NCBI GenBank assembly: GCA_030248225.1
Contig: JASANE010021072.1
Location: forward strand, 28,699 to 92,698
Reading direction: 5' to 3'
DNA: 64,000 bases
Origin: Trileptium ribeirensis
Taxonomy: Eukaryota > Nematoda > Enoplea > Enoplida > Thoracostomopsidae
Positions 1 through 12,500 of the stretch are shown here, in pieces. The notes beneath the pieces are model-generated. The model searched no databases and was not told where the DNA came from. It worked only from the letters and a program-made list of their open reading frames with translations. The translations under genes were made by a program, and so were the position numbers. Position 1 is the first letter of the stretch. Every line of letters starts with the position of its first letter.

Positions 1-513
1 CAAACCCTGTAAGCTACGCGGTCCTAGGGGTGTTTAGTACCATTGTAGATTATACACAGGGACACTAATGCGAGCACCAATAGATATTCTATCTTATGAG
101 CTTAATCCTAAGTCTTAATGTGTCACCACTTATGACAAAATATCGTTTATTTCTTTCAATACAACACAACACAGTGCAAGTAATACTCATATAAAACAGA
201 TAAACGGCTTAACCATACTCACCTGAACTGCGCAGCTTCTGAGGCCCTGATCTAGTTGCGCAACCGCTTAAATACCCGAGCTATAAGTCTACTCCCAATT
301 TTCTCCTTATTCATTTCCCTAAGTGTTCCTAATTACAGATAAATTTTCCAAGTTTTACTCTGGTTCCACTCCCCTAAAATTCTCTCTTAAACCTAAGTGA
401 GTTTTAGTCGTTAGAGAATAAGTTTTTATGAATTTCCCCGAATTCTTAAATATAAACAAATGTTGGAATTTTATTCGAAAATCCAGCAGATACACATACA
501 CATATCCGCTAAT
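1..513. other. No gene seen
   Basis: AT-rich sequence downstream of the last exon found. I see no splice-framed neurabin-like continuation and no other feature. Confidence 0.6.
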
Positions 514-1682
514 CAGGGAGTAACCGGAATTCCGGTTCCGGTTCCGGCGAAAATCGTGTTCCGGTTGCGGTTCCGGCAAAGGGCAAAAACCGTACCGGAA
601 TCGGAATTCCGGTTTACAAATTTTGTTTGAAATTTTCCACGTTTTTTGCTTTATCCTGTAGTCCAAACATATGTAATATATATTATACAATGATCAAGCT
701 CCAATACAACCAAGCAAAAGAAAATATTAACTAACCAATTTGCCGTGTAAAACGTAAGTAGGGCACATAATTTGAGCAGGAATTTTTCATAATAACCTGC
801 AGGAGTTTGTTAAATCAAAGCCAGGTCGATGCTTGTAGCAGCTATTTTACACATCCAGAAGTTTGTGGGATACGTTTGAATTAAACCGGTCCAACTCGGT
901 AACAGAGTATGGCTTACGCAGAAGTACTTAGGGTATGCTTGGCTAACATAAATTGCGTCAGGCACCCGCCAGTGCGCTTGTAACCTTGGTAAATCAGTCT
1001 AAATTGAAGTAAACTAATGTTATCTGCAACGCAGCTAGAAACTGCTTTCTTGGCAATGAACTGTATTTATTGAAACTGTGCGAGCAGCATCACAGTGTGT
1101 CTCATTTATAGCATTCTAATTAGAAAGTTATCATCATTATGATCTAACTGACGGGCACTGTTTGTCCAACGCTACCCTAAACAGTGTCTCTGACCACTGA
1201 TCAGAAAATTACCTTCTATCTATTATTTTCTCTTAGAATCATATAAACCAATAATTTTAAGTTTCCTACAGAAGAACATGCAACAAACGTATGTGTAGAA
1301 AAGGGACGCGACTGCAGACAGAGCGAAAGTGTGTATTCTACGCTCCAAGCTTTGTAAGCATATTCGATTTGACGCAGTATATGCAATGGTGTATAGTGGA
1401 AGGTATTTTTGCTCTGGGTGTCCAAAAATCCACATATTTGATCAATAAATAAACATTAGCTTCCTCAGTCTCTCTAAAGTTTCAGAAAGGCAATAATACC
1501 ATCGCAAAACATTAAGTTTAATGTAAAAGTTATTTTTAATGCATTTTAAATCCACTATACCTTCATTTTTTCATCATCTATTTTACTATATATAAATTTC
1601 GAAGACCAGGTTCCGGTTCCGGTTCCGGATCCGGTTTAAATGGACGGTTCCGGTTGCTGGTTCCGGTTCCGGTTATTCCCTG
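514..1682 (+). mobile_element. hAT-A element copy 1, non-autonomous, exact 8-bp target duplication
   Basis: Starts CAGGGAGTAACCGGAATTCC and ends GGTTCCGGTTATTCCCTG. The ends are short terminal inverted repeats (CAGGGARTAACCGG) followed by stacked GGTTCC/CCGGAA units. The flanks are CCGCTAAT on both sides (506-513 and 1683-1690), the 8-bp duplication typical of the hAT superfamily. No transposase is encoded. The interior is AT-rich and closely shared with the other copies. Confidence 0.93.
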
Positions 1683-1960
1683 CCGCTAATGTAAGCCTAA
1701 TGCTTAAGGCACCCAACCATTACACTCAAATCCGATATATTTCCAACTTATGTTCTAGACTCACATAAAACTCTTGTAAATTAGTTTCTCCTGTAAAACT
1801 CTCTCAAAATTAGCAAAATCCCAAAATTCTCCTGCGCCCTGTACAAAAATTCCTGTATAAATACATTAAATGCACATATTTACGCAAACACATGTACACA
1901 CGATTCTGCCCACATAATAAATTCCTAAACATATTTATACATAATCACACATCTTGTATA

Positions 1961-2769
1961 CAGCGTGTCCGCGTGTCTGGCACCCCACAATTCAAGGAGA
2001 ATTAAGGAGCATTTTGGAAAAATTCAAGGAGATATTGTTACAGCATATCATCAACCGTATAGTTGACATGGTTCTATTGCAAATGTTGACAAATAGTATC
2101 TAGTAACAACAACAGTATTTGGGCATCTTAGTAACGGACAGAAATATCTATTTTTCCACGTTGTGATATTAAAACCTTATGTTTAAAGCCTCATCGAACA
2201 GAATTACGAAAAAGTCACACTGTGTCTCCTGCGAAACAAGACGGTCTTGAAAATAGGGAGTCAATCCAAACACAAAATTGTATCCAATTTTGTCGCGACC
2301 CATCGAACATTTTTTGGCTATGTCGCTATCTTGTAACATGACAGAAAATATGGAACCAATACCATCATCATATCTACAGACAGACGACTGCTTACTGCCT
2401 TAAGACACTAAAGTATCTCAGCCCTGGTTACGTCATTGGAAATCTGTAAGCTTTCTAGTGACGGCTGGCCGGAATTTGAAGTAACGGACTTTTACGAAGG
2501 CGCTGCTGTTTTTGCGGAGCCTATCTTTCCTGAAAGAAGAGTGGCTATATTAGGTTAAAAAGAAACTATGCGCCGATAGTCCTGGCGTTTCTGCGATTCT
2601 GAAGGCATTAAACACAATTATTTTGGTGATATCATACGTCACAAAATTCAAAAAGATGGAACATAAAATTCAAGGAGCTTAATGGGGCAGTAACCAAATT
2701 CAACAAGATCCAAGGAGGTTTTCTTAATTCAAGGAGAATCCAGAAGATTCAAGCAGCGCGGACACCCGG
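1961..2769 (+). mobile_element. hAT-like element with subterminal TTCAAGGAG repeats
   Basis: The inverted ends are imperfect: GTGTCCGCG on the left and CGCGGACAC on the right. The motif AATTCAAGGAG or close variants recurs inside both ends. TGTATA flanks both sides (1955-1960, 2770-2775). Subterminal repeats of this kind are common in hAT elements, but a clean 8-bp duplication is not visible, so the superfamily is inferred. Confidence 0.65.
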
Positions 2770-2775
2770 TGTATA

Positions 2776-3469
2776 GATAGATATACGTACAGTACACAAT
2801 ACCTAACACATTTACAATCAACAACCATAGGGCATAGTAAACACTAAGTGCCTGGCACAAATAGTAAACAACAAACATTTGTACAGCAACCGATGATGCA
2901 AGGTACCTTTAGTAAATTGGAACTATAGCTGCAGGCGGGTTGAGGTCCAAGTAAAGGCCCTTTAGGGTATAGAGTAGATAGGTACGCACTGTTACGTTAC
3001 CGCAGCCTTAATCCCATAACCGGAGCCTTAATCGAAAAACAAAAATAGTTAAAAATCTTAAATTCAACCGAAAAGGAGGCAAGTCCACTTACATTCGGTG
3101 AAAATATAGCGCATAATATTAATATTAATTAAGGGAGTAAATAGCATTTCAAATAATTACTAAAAAAGTTTCTACTAAACTGTAAAAATTGGCTCAAGTC
3201 AAGCTTGTTTACAAGTATTTTGACTTTTCTGCAGTCGGATGATCCTACGAAAGGTTCTCAGCAAACAAAACAAGGCAATTTATTCCACGCATCGATAGTT
3301 CTCACCGCGAAGCTATGTTTATAACAGTTTGAATGAAACTTTGGTTTTATTAGTTTTCCTTGGTGACCACGCGTATTCGTGTCGTGGGAAATTTCAAAAA
3401 AGCTGTGACAGCTATCAAATTTCATTATTAACACTTTTGAAAACTAGAATAAGGTCGTGTTTTAAACAA
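2776..3469. other. No gene seen
   Basis: AT-rich. A single line similar to the modular repeat (CGGAGCCTTAATCGAAAAAC, near 3021) is the only recognised part. Confidence 0.6.
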
Positions 3470-5735
3470 AGTAGTTATAGAGGTTCTAACTTGAAGTATG
3501 TTAGCCGTTTCTTATACGACATATCGAAGATGCCAAGCCGTATGACTAGCCTTCTGGTGAAATACCGTTGCACTTTCTCCAACTTATCTATTTCGAGTAA
3601 ATAACACGGTGACCAAACTTGGCTTGAATATTCCAGGATTGATCGAACATACGATAAATACGACAGTATTAATGACTCTGAGTTACAGTGAATGAAACAC
3701 TTAAATAACATTGATTATACGAAATGCTTTTGCAACGATGACATTGCAGTGCGTCTCAAATTTGAGGTCGGAGCTAATTATTACACCTAGGTCTTTACAC
3801 GCAGAAACACAGGGAATTACATTCCATTGCAAACTATATTGAAATTGTTGACCAAGTGTAAAACGATATTGTTTTTGACCAAGTGTAAAATAATGTATTT
3901 CGAGACTGAAATAGAGAGTTGCCAGTATTCTGCCCATATTTTCAAGGAGATACAAGTGCGTTTTGCAGATGAATCGGAGCATTATCATCGTTGCAGTTTG
4001 ACGTATTAACATATAACTTAACGTCGTCTGCAAAAAGTTTATACTTGACTTGACATTATTTAAGCAACAAGCAACATCATTTTATATCAAAAACAAAGTG
4101 GGCCCTAGGATGCTGCCTTGAGGCAGTCCAGATAGAAGCTTTTGTGAATTTGAATATGTATTATTCAATTTAACTCTGAACAATCTTCCGCAGAGAAAAG
4201 CAATAATCCAATTCAAAAGTGCGCCAGTAATACCTATACATGAAATTTTGTGATGCAGTTTGACATGCGAAACGGTATCAAACGCTTTTGCAGAAGCAAT
4301 ATTAACTGATTTTCCATTGTCTAATGCATTTGACCAACCGTTAACAGATTCGAGCATCTGAGTGCATGTTGATTTCTTTGACACAAAACCATGTTGGTTT
4401 GGATTAATTATATTATTGCAACGCAAATAAGACTCTGTACGATTATTAATAATGGACTCCACAATTTTATCACAGTTAGAAAGTAATGATATGTCTATAA
4501 TTTAACGCAAGAGATGAATCACGTTTTTTATAATGGAACTATGCCAGCACATAGCCAGCTTCTTGGTAAGCGGGCATTTACAAATGATTGCTCGAAAATG
4601 TGGGCAAGAGGAAAACAAAGCGAATCACTGGTATTTTTAAGAAAGTATTGTGTATCGGGAGAGTGGCTATGTTTTGATTTCAAACACCCCATAAATTTAT
4701 GAACAATTTGTGGAGAAAAGGTAACCCAAGACAAGCTATATATGTCAGAAACAATAGTGGTTTGAACTGTTGGATACTGTTCGGCGTCATCAACAAAAAC
4801 TGAAACAAAAGCGCTCGCCAAAATATTAGTGCGAGTTTCGTCATCAGTAACTAATCTACCGTTTGATGCACACAAAGCACTAATATACCTGATTTGGAGT
4901 ACAATCTGTTTTTAACGTATCAAAAAAGATCATTAAGATTCCCACTATTAATAACGTTTGTTTCTTGGGCATGTTAAGACGAGCAATAGCGTTAGAGCAT
5001 TTTAAACTAAGTTTGTTGTAGTCATCGAAATTTGAGGTTAGTTTGCTTATCCTCCATAGCTTTGCTTTTCGTTTGAGCAGTTTCCTAATGAAAAGAGGTA
5101 CCTACAACTACCTCCTTGGAGTCTACTTTTAGTTTAGGTGTGAATTTTTCAACAGCGTCGTTTAAAATCTGTGTAAAGATATTCCACTTCTCCTCTACCG
5201 TAAATAAACTGCTCAAAACAATTATCCCAATTAACTGAAAACAAATAGTTATGAAGACTTTGAAAATCAGTGTTCTTAAAATCGTAAACAAACACAGGCT
5301 GACTCGCTGTATCACTGTTAATAAATCCTGATACATGAAAATGAACCGATGCATGATCGGAAAGTTCTTCACCTCTAGTTATGGTTGACACATTCATATT
5401 GTCAACACCAGATCAATGCACTTTCCCAATCGCATGGGAAATGATACCATCTAATGTAAGCCTAATTGTTGTCCATAAAGCGAGTGTTAAAATATGTTTT
5501 TGGCCAAGAATATTCTGTCCAGTTAATATCTTGGAAAGTTGTTCACCTCTAGTTATGCTTGACACATTCATATTGGCAACATCAGATCAATGCACTTCCC
5601 TAATCACATGGGAAATGATACCATCTAATGTAAGCCTAATTGTTGTCCATAAAGCAAGTGTTAAAAGATGTTTTTGGCCAAGAATATTCTGTCCAGTTAA
5701 TATCGGGCAAATTAAAATCACCTAGTATAGTAACA
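3470..5735 (-). mobile_element. Decayed non-LTR retrotransposon (Jockey/CR1-like LINE), 5'-truncated
   Basis: On the minus strand, in order, are pieces of a LINE second open frame broken by several frameshifts and stops. An apurinic-type endonuclease end is marked by GDFNLPDINW (around 5699-5722) and SDHASVHF (SDH at 5354-5362). A linker and RT fingers follow (4528-4875), then RT motifs AKAFDTVSH and SGLPQGSILGP (4082-4462), the catalytic FADD (4023-4034), and a C-terminal part ending in WSP....LEKVQRYFTRRL (3475-3711). The endonuclease part carries a tandem duplication, listed separately. The element cannot make a working protein. The clade assignment is approximate. Confidence 0.9.
5358..5708 (-). 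repeat. Tandem duplication of about 174 bp inside the LINE endonuclease region
   Basis: The stretch from about 5358 recurs from about 5531 with only scattered differences. Both copies include the Gly-Asp-rich end of the endonuclease region and the sequence reading toward SDH. The duplication shifts the frame and is a later event in a dead element. Confidence 0.85.
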
Positions 5736-5753
5736 GGACAGATAACCTCACAC

Positions 5754-5800
5754 CAGGGTTTTTTTCAAAATTCACGTTGAGGATCACACAGACGTTTTAG
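5754..5800 (+). mobile_element. Single end of a CAGGGTTTTT-family MITE
   Basis: CAGGGTTTTTTTCAAAATTC matches the left end of the elements at 7732 and 19098. The matching right end was not found, so the element is truncated. It begins just beyond the 5' break of the LINE fragment. Confidence 0.55.
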
Positions 5801-5929
5801 GTAGCTACATAAACACGCTATATGTGCAGCGTAGCATTGCAGCGGCCTGTATACACATGCCACCCAATGTTTAGTAGGAACAAAAATATCAAGCGCTATA
5901 ATTTCTGAATAAGCATCCAAATAAGCATT

Positions 5930-6222
5930 ATCAATTTACTATAAAATAAGACCAACCAGAGAAAAAAAATTCGAATGTTAAGACAAAAATAACATTGCTT
6001 GTGTGAAGGGTACTAAAATGATATAGAAAAACCCTCATTTTGACCTCTGACCCCGGAACAAGACCTCAAATTATAAAACGCTCGGGGATGTACACGACAA
6101 ATATCCTACGCCGGTTCGAATGAACAACATCATGAGTCGTTGCCGAGTTATGACCAATCATACACAGACGGGAATTTAAAAGCTTTCCCCTGCAACACAC
6201 AATCTCCACTACGGTCTGACAA
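5930..6222. repeat. Right-end fragment of the modular repeat
   Basis: About 290 bp matching the last module and end of the repeats at 25139, 31534 and 39279. It includes CTCATTTTGACCTCTGACCC, CGGTTCGAATGA and the closing ACACAATCTCCACTACGG. Confidence 0.75.
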
Positions 6223-6244
6223 TGTATATCCTCGAACGACTGGC

Positions 6245-6485
6245 CAAACCACAGTGGTGGATGGTGGGGGACCCCCTCCACTTTCCAGATCCCCCATGTC
6301 CTTGCGATTTTCACAATTCGGCATGTTCAACTAAAACCGAAAATTTTTGTCTGAAAATTAATCTTTTTTGATTGCAAATTTTTTTTAAACATTAATTACC
6401 ACTATTTATGGAATTAAATTAAAAAATTATAAAACGTGGTTTTAAAAATTGAAATTACATGCACCGCAGCAAAACTACGTGAACT
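6245..6485. repeat. Repeat with C/G-run end, member 1
   Basis: Begins CAGTGGTGGATGGTGGGGGA and shares its following AT-rich part (CACTATTT, TTGAAATTACATGCA, CAGCAAAACTAC) with 7270-7515. The CAGTGG-GGGGG start suggests a hAT-type end. Similar C/G-run ends occur near 11845, 12290, 21600, 41628 and 59707 without a clear partner. Confidence 0.45.
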
Positions 6486-7269
6486 CGCTGGCGAGTGAAG
6501 GAGTGTACGAAATCCTCACACTAGAAGATAGCTTACTAAGTCAAATCGCCACGGATAAAGAAAACTATTAGAAGGAACGGGCAGATTCTAATGAACAAAG
6601 CAGCTAGCGTTGGAAACACTGGTTAACTATTCAAGACACTCAAGAGTGCAGTCGTAATCTCCGCTGCCCCATGTGCTCTAATACGCGAGAAAAATGAAAC
6701 AGCTTTCAACACAATCAAATGTAGACGCGACCGATGGAAAAAAATTTCGCCAAACATCTACATCGGCCAGCGCCTGTGGTGCGACCAATTCAAGTGCCGT
6801 TTCATGGATTCCTGGATATATCAACCGAACCTCCATTTCTTAAAAAGATGGATGACGAAGACAAAGCAATAAAACGTAGCAGGGAGACATAGTATCCCAT
6901 TCAATGTTTGGAATGTCCTCCCGCGGACAAGAGACCTCTACAAATTGCAAAAAAATGGTTGGTTTCAGAAGGAAATTCCTCTGGTTTGGGAAACGACGAT
7001 ACTAATTCCGTTTTTCAAAAAGGTGAGAAAACAAGATGTAAAAACTCACTCCTAGACGTCGCCTACGAAAATATCGAAGGAATTATACTTGACCGACTGG
7101 AACTCACTGTAGATGCCTGGCAATGGGAAGAAATAAACTAAAATACCGGCGTTAATATAATTTGAGATATTATATTGCATGTAGACACTAAGTACTCGGG
7201 TACACGGAGTTAATGTATTTTAAATTAAGAGATATAGACAGCCTAGTATCCAATATGTCGTTTGCGCTT
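6486..7269. other. Unassigned sequence with a 77-codon plus-strand frame
   Basis: A frame at 6908-7141 (for example IAKKWLVSEGNSSG, LELTVDAWQWEEI) looks slightly protein-like. It has no recognisable family, no conserved neighbour and no splice context. It may be a decayed transposase piece. Confidence 0.25.
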
Positions 7270-7515
7270 TTAGGCCCACAGTGGGGGAACTCCATCTTTT
7301 GAAATCCACCCATTTCCTTGAGGTTTTTCGCAGTGTCCGCCCCCACTCCGTCGATACCCCCATGCGCTACTAAATTCAAATGTTTTTTCTCACAATTTAT
7401 GTTTTCTGAATGCAAAATGTTTTCTAAACATCATACCACTATTTCTAAAGCTAAAACATCGTTTTACACCTTGAAATTACATAAAAAAACATGCAGTAAA
7501 ACTACACGAAAATAT
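7270..7515. repeat. Repeat with C/G-run end, member 2
   Basis: Matches 6245-6485 in the same orientation: CAGTGGGGGA at the start, then ACCACTATTTCTAAAGC and TTGAAATTACATAAA. No open frame of interest. Confidence 0.45.
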
Positions 7516-7731
7516 TTAGCAGTTTTAAACAAAATTTATTACACCATCACACCGGACTCTTCGAAAATGAACATGGGCCCCGAAGTCCCCCACTTTTCGA
7601 AGTGCTTTGGAGTAGTCAGCGTTTAATGCCACAGTGAAAAACTGCAAGGGCTGATATGCTTAAAAAGAATAGCTGTTTATTCATTGTTTTCGTATTGGAA
7701 TTCATTCTATTGTTGTATGGTCTGTTATCTT

Positions 7732-8174
7732 CAGGGATTTTTGGGTTTTTCTTGGTGCAAAAACACAGCGAATTTTCAAAAAATGCACCTAACTTTCAAA
7801 AAACACAAAATTTAGCACACCTGAACTGTTTAATTAAAAGGCTACAAAAACCAAAATTTTTAAACGCTGAATGCTTATAGACTGACAATGTTTGTAACTG
7901 TGGAACCTAAGTCTATAAATTCTGAAACATGAAAAATTAGTGCTAAATATAACTGATTGATCCATTGTATAAGTATATAACGCATGAATTAATATAAAAT
8001 TGCAAGTAGCCGGTTAATTATCATTACTTGACCTTCCCTGTAACGCTAAAACAGGGTATTTGCGGGTTAATTAAAAACAGAGGTAAATGTCAAAAACAAA
8101 CCTATATATCAAAAAACACAGCTAAATTTTAAAAAACACACATTTTATCACAACATGAATTTAAAAAAACCCTG
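7732..8174 (+). mobile_element. Short hAT-like MITE (CAGGGTTTTT family), exact 8-bp duplication
   Basis: 443 bp, AT-rich. Starts CAGGGATTTTTGGGTTTTT and ends AAAAAAACCCTG. GTTATCTT flanks both sides exactly (7724-7731, 8175-8182). Subterminal TTTCAAAAAACACA-like motifs recur near both ends. No coding capacity: the short open frame inside is a by-product. Confidence 0.9.
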
Positions 8175-8182
8175 GTTATCTT

Positions 8183-9419
8183 TATAATAATTAAATGAAC
8201 AGTTCGGAATTTTTTCATACATAGATTTTAAAATATAAATGTTACACCATGTTACAAATGTATACAATATAAATTGTTAACCAATAATACGCTTAATGAC
8301 AAAGTTATTTAACATAAAGCTGCGACTTATGCTTTGTTGTTGTGGAACAACCGTATGTGTAAAAATTCCAAAGTCACCATCGTATTATTGCGCATTGCAG
8401 ACACGATAACTCAGATTTTTAAGCCGTTATCAATACACTAAACTTAATTATCAATACACTAAGCTTAAGATAAACCCACATAAATACTGCTGATATAGTT
8501 CGTCTGCAATGGAGGTTTCATATGAAGTTTCCAGCTTCCAACTCCATGGCCACAGCAAAAACTACCCTTATTTCGTATTGTCACGGTTTGAAGATACATC
8601 TGGTATTCAGCAGCTTTGTTAAGTATTAAGTTTTGTGATTCGCATTTACTACTGCTGTGTGTATGCGCGGAATGCCTTTCTCTATTGGGCACTATTGTTT
8701 AAAACACGTTTAGAATAGTTCTGGATGCTGTCTCATGCATGTTTACTTAGGTACTAGAATGCGGGCTAAATACGCATCATGTTCTCCGCCTTACAGCATC
8801 TACACTGAGAATCCACTACTATGAAGCTAATTACAGTAGAATGGTTTTGCATATATTATTACCAGAGCAGAGCACAAGCAGCAGCGATGAATATAGCGAG
8901 GACAAAGAAAGGCTCTAAACGGAAATACATAGAATGACCACCAATGATGTCGGTGCATACTAAAGTTTTTTAAAAATCAAAGGTTTCTAAGTTGCAGCAA
9001 TAAGCGTAACTTAAAAATGTTTCGACTAAACTTGGGCTTTTTCGAAAAAAAATTTGCCTTTTTAAAAATGGGCTTTTGCCTTGTCAAAACAAAAAACTAT
9101 TTTGTAAAATATTCTATGACCAACATTGTGCTGTGAACCAACACTGTTCAAAATCAAAACTAGGGAACATATTTCGACAATTTCTTTCATGAGTTGTTGG
9201 GTTTTGCCAGCGTTTTATTTTTGATAGTTACCTCGAGAACAACAAGCTCCACTACGACAATAATAGCCCGGTACGAGTACGAGAAAAGATTATAGTGCTA
9301 CTTCAATTTATCAGTGATGCCGCGTTTATCGCATCAAAGGAGAACAATAATATAGCAAAAATAATTAGTAAAGCCTTTTTCATTTCGAATAAACACCGTT
9401 TTCAAGAAATTCTGCGTAC
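8183..9419. other. No gene seen downstream of exon L
   Basis: AT-rich. I looked on the minus strand for the next coiled-coil exon (phase 0) and found none. A 75-codon minus frame at 8465-8692 has no coiled-coil character. Confidence 0.55.
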
Positions 9420-9594
9420 TTTATCCTTGAGCTTCTGAACAAGGCCATTATATTCAACATCGCGCTCCTTCATCTGGTTCATCATTTGATCGTTGTTACC
9501 AGTACAGCGTCCGGCCAAACTGCCACTGGCAGCGCTGCTGCTTTGGCTACTGGTACTACCACCGCTTCCAGGAGTTGCTGTAGTTTGCTTCTCG
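9420..9594 (-). CDS. Spn (PPP1R9A/B orthologue): Neurabin-like exon L, Ser/Gly insert and second coiled-coil helix; last exon seen
   Basis: Acceptor TTTATTTCAG; one base completes Arg, then EKQTTATPG, a Ser/Gly-rich insert ([16 protein letters not shown]), and a helix [20 protein letters not shown]. The helix corresponds to the EVQGLQVRIRDLE part of vertebrate neurabin; the Ser/Gly insert between the two helices is not present there. The exon ends in phase 0 at donor GTACGC. The reading frame beyond the donor closes within a few codons, so at least one more exon must lie downstream, presumably below base 1. A SAM domain, present in vertebrate neurabin-1, was not seen. Confidence 0.88.
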
Positions 9595-12500
9595 CTGAAA
9601 TAAAAACAGACTAAATTACCCCATCAAAACAATGTAAGTATTATATTTAATGATTTCCTCGAGATTGCAGTAATGAAACATTTATTTTTTAGAAATTTGA
9701 TTCATCCAAAACATTTCGTGTTGGGATTAAATTTTCAACTTCACTGCCAAGAAAATGCAACTACAGCACATGCTAGACATGAGCGAACAAATCCCAATCA
9801 AGCAGTTCTATAACATATTTCGAACAGCGGGCGAATATTATATAGCGAGCATCGGTCATTCTTGCTGAGTATTGCATGCAATAAGTACGTAAAATAAGCT
9901 ATACCTTCGATACCTTCTATACGCTCAATAATATGCTACCAACACCTTTGAGGAATGATTATCGTTTAATGAATTTGTCACGTAAATCAACTCAATACTA
10001 GATTATAAGTAAGGGCTCTCCATTCTCTGAAATTTTGGCCAGGGGGGCTTGAACCGGTCCCCTGGTTCGAAACCAAGGGACTCAAAATTTTACCACGAGG
10101 CATTTTGCTAAGAGAAAAAAGATTAAAAACATGTCAGAAACGCTGCCAGAACGTTTTTCATAGAGAGCAAAAGCTTTAAAGTAAAAGTTTTAAAAAATGG
10201 AATACCAGGAAAGGTTCTTTTCCATTATCCTTCCCCAGCTTGCGTTTGCTCAAAAATGGTGAGATTCTGGAAATTTTGGTATCTTTGTGATCCTCGAGAC
10301 TCCCCTGATCATTTAAGCCAAAAATCAAATTTTGAAATTTTAGATTTTTGGGTCCCAACAGCCCCCCTCGGTAAACCAAAAAATTTCTTTCTTAAAAACT
10401 AGATTTTTACCCACCATTCGGCGCGTCTTAAGGAGCTGAACCGAATGGTGTTCTTTTTAAAGGGATCGGGTAACCAGAAGTGATGGCCAAAAGCTTTTCA
10501 ATTGCTGAGGCTCTCAGCCTTCTATAGTTTTTGGCCATAACTTAGGATCTGGTTACCGGATCCCATTAAAATAACAATTCGATTCAGCTCGTCAAAACGC
10601 GTCGAATCGTGGGTAAAATGCGATTTTTAAGAAAGAAATTTTTTGGGTTCCCAAGGGGGGACCCTTGGTACCCAAAAAATGCAAAATTTTAAAAATTCAA
10701 TTGTTTAGTTGAAATGATCATGGGAGGTCTCGAGAATCACAAAAATATCAAAATTTCTAGAATATGACCATTTTTCGGCAAACGCGGGCGGGGTGGATAA
10801 TGGAAAAGAACCAAATTTTCAATGGGCACAAACCAGGGGGCACCCCGTTTTTGCCAGCCCCCCCCCCCCCCGTTTAAAGAGGCTAGTAAATATCAATTCG
10901 ACATGTTACTTACATACCTGGGAATACGACGCACAGTAGCATTTCGCACCACCGTGGCACATAAAAATGCAAATCAATACTTCTATTTACAGTTACTGAC
11001 AGAAATAAAAGTAAATCGTTCGCGAAAAAATTTGTAAGTACCAAGTGTCTAGATGTTATTTTTTGTGAAATATTTGCTTTAATTTCTGTTCGTTATCGTA
11101 CTTTATCTCATAAATCCATAGGAAAGTAATCTATCATTGTAAGGTACCATTGATAAAAATCATCCTTACAAATGGTGCAAAGATAAATCCGAAATACATA
11201 TGCATAATATGCACAACAGTTCGTTCACCTTTACGTCCTTACCTTAATGGCACTACATCTATCCAGAAAATTCGGATAGAAATCTGGCAAACAGCAACGA
11301 TTGAATTTTCAGTTGCAAGCAGGTGCCCGTGAATGATGTTGCGTCTGGAGGAACCCTATGACAGACAAGTGACCAGCGTTCCTGCGTGCACACCATCATC
11401 ACTTCGCCGGAAAGAACCGTGTGAGAGAATTATTCGGCGAGGGTGGGGGAGGGGCAAGGTAATATAAACATAACTGGGGCATGGGTGCGCAAGGGGACAC
11501 ACAGTGGTTACCTAAAACTTTGGCTGACTTGACAATAAATGGGGATAGTTTAGGTAAATATGCAAAATGTACATTAACGTTCTGAGAGGGAAGGCGTCTG
11601 AGCGCGGAGAACGAAAAACGACCTCCTCCATTGATGGGTATCCCCAAACATGGTGGCCACCGGGCCGTACCCCCACGATTTCGTGGTTTAGGTACATTAT
11701 GTATATGGCATGTATCAAACCTCGAAATTTAACACACTGTGATGCAAATCCTAAATACTTTACACCCGTACTAAAAGGAAATCCTGAATTTATCCCCCTG
11801 AAAAGTAAATGCCTCGTACGCCCGTACGTCTACACTAATTTCTGGGGGGGGGGCAGGCAGGTGTCTCCCTATGCCCGGGTCTAAGATTGCCAAAGTTAAA
11901 GAGCAAATAATGTTTAAATTTTAAGATTGCAATGCCTATCCAAATCGAATTAAATTCAAACTGTAAAGTATAATCATTATACAATAAAACATAACGTTAC
12001 TACATGAATGTACGCCTTACCGTTCATCTAAACTTCACCATAAAAAGTAAAGGCACAGTTAGTTTAACTTATGTAGTCCCAATATGGTTTCTTCACGGAC
12101 CCAAAACGGACCGGAGGCAGCAGTCTGACAAAATTGAGGGAGCAGCAAAGTCTTTCTGTCATAAAAACGGAAAAATCGAGAAAATGTACACTGTAAACTG
12201 ATCTTTATCACTGCTCCCGTCGATTGGAACGTTATAATTCCAGGAAAGATAAAATTTCGGTGGGTAGGCTAATTGTAAGTTCTGGCCAAACCGGGGTGGA
12301 GGGGGCGAGGGAGCCGAAAAAATGGGGCTACCAAATTCAAATGTGAAACTACCGCTCACCGTTCTTGATAATCATGGATAAGCAATGTAGCATGTCGATA
12401 CTTTTGCTCAAGCTCGTGATACTGGCGTCTTGTTTCTTCAACGATCGCCTGATATCGTTCGGCTTCGCGTTTCGTTTCGTTAAGGGTCGTTTCAAGTGTA

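Noticed and set aside
355..690. Open frame with EPQPEHDF and [12 protein letters not shown] repeats, and its relatives in other hAT-A copies (52160-52393, 60914-61198)
   Set aside because: These are translations of the CCGG/GGTTCC-rich transposon ends; the peptide repeats follow the DNA repeat, not a protein.
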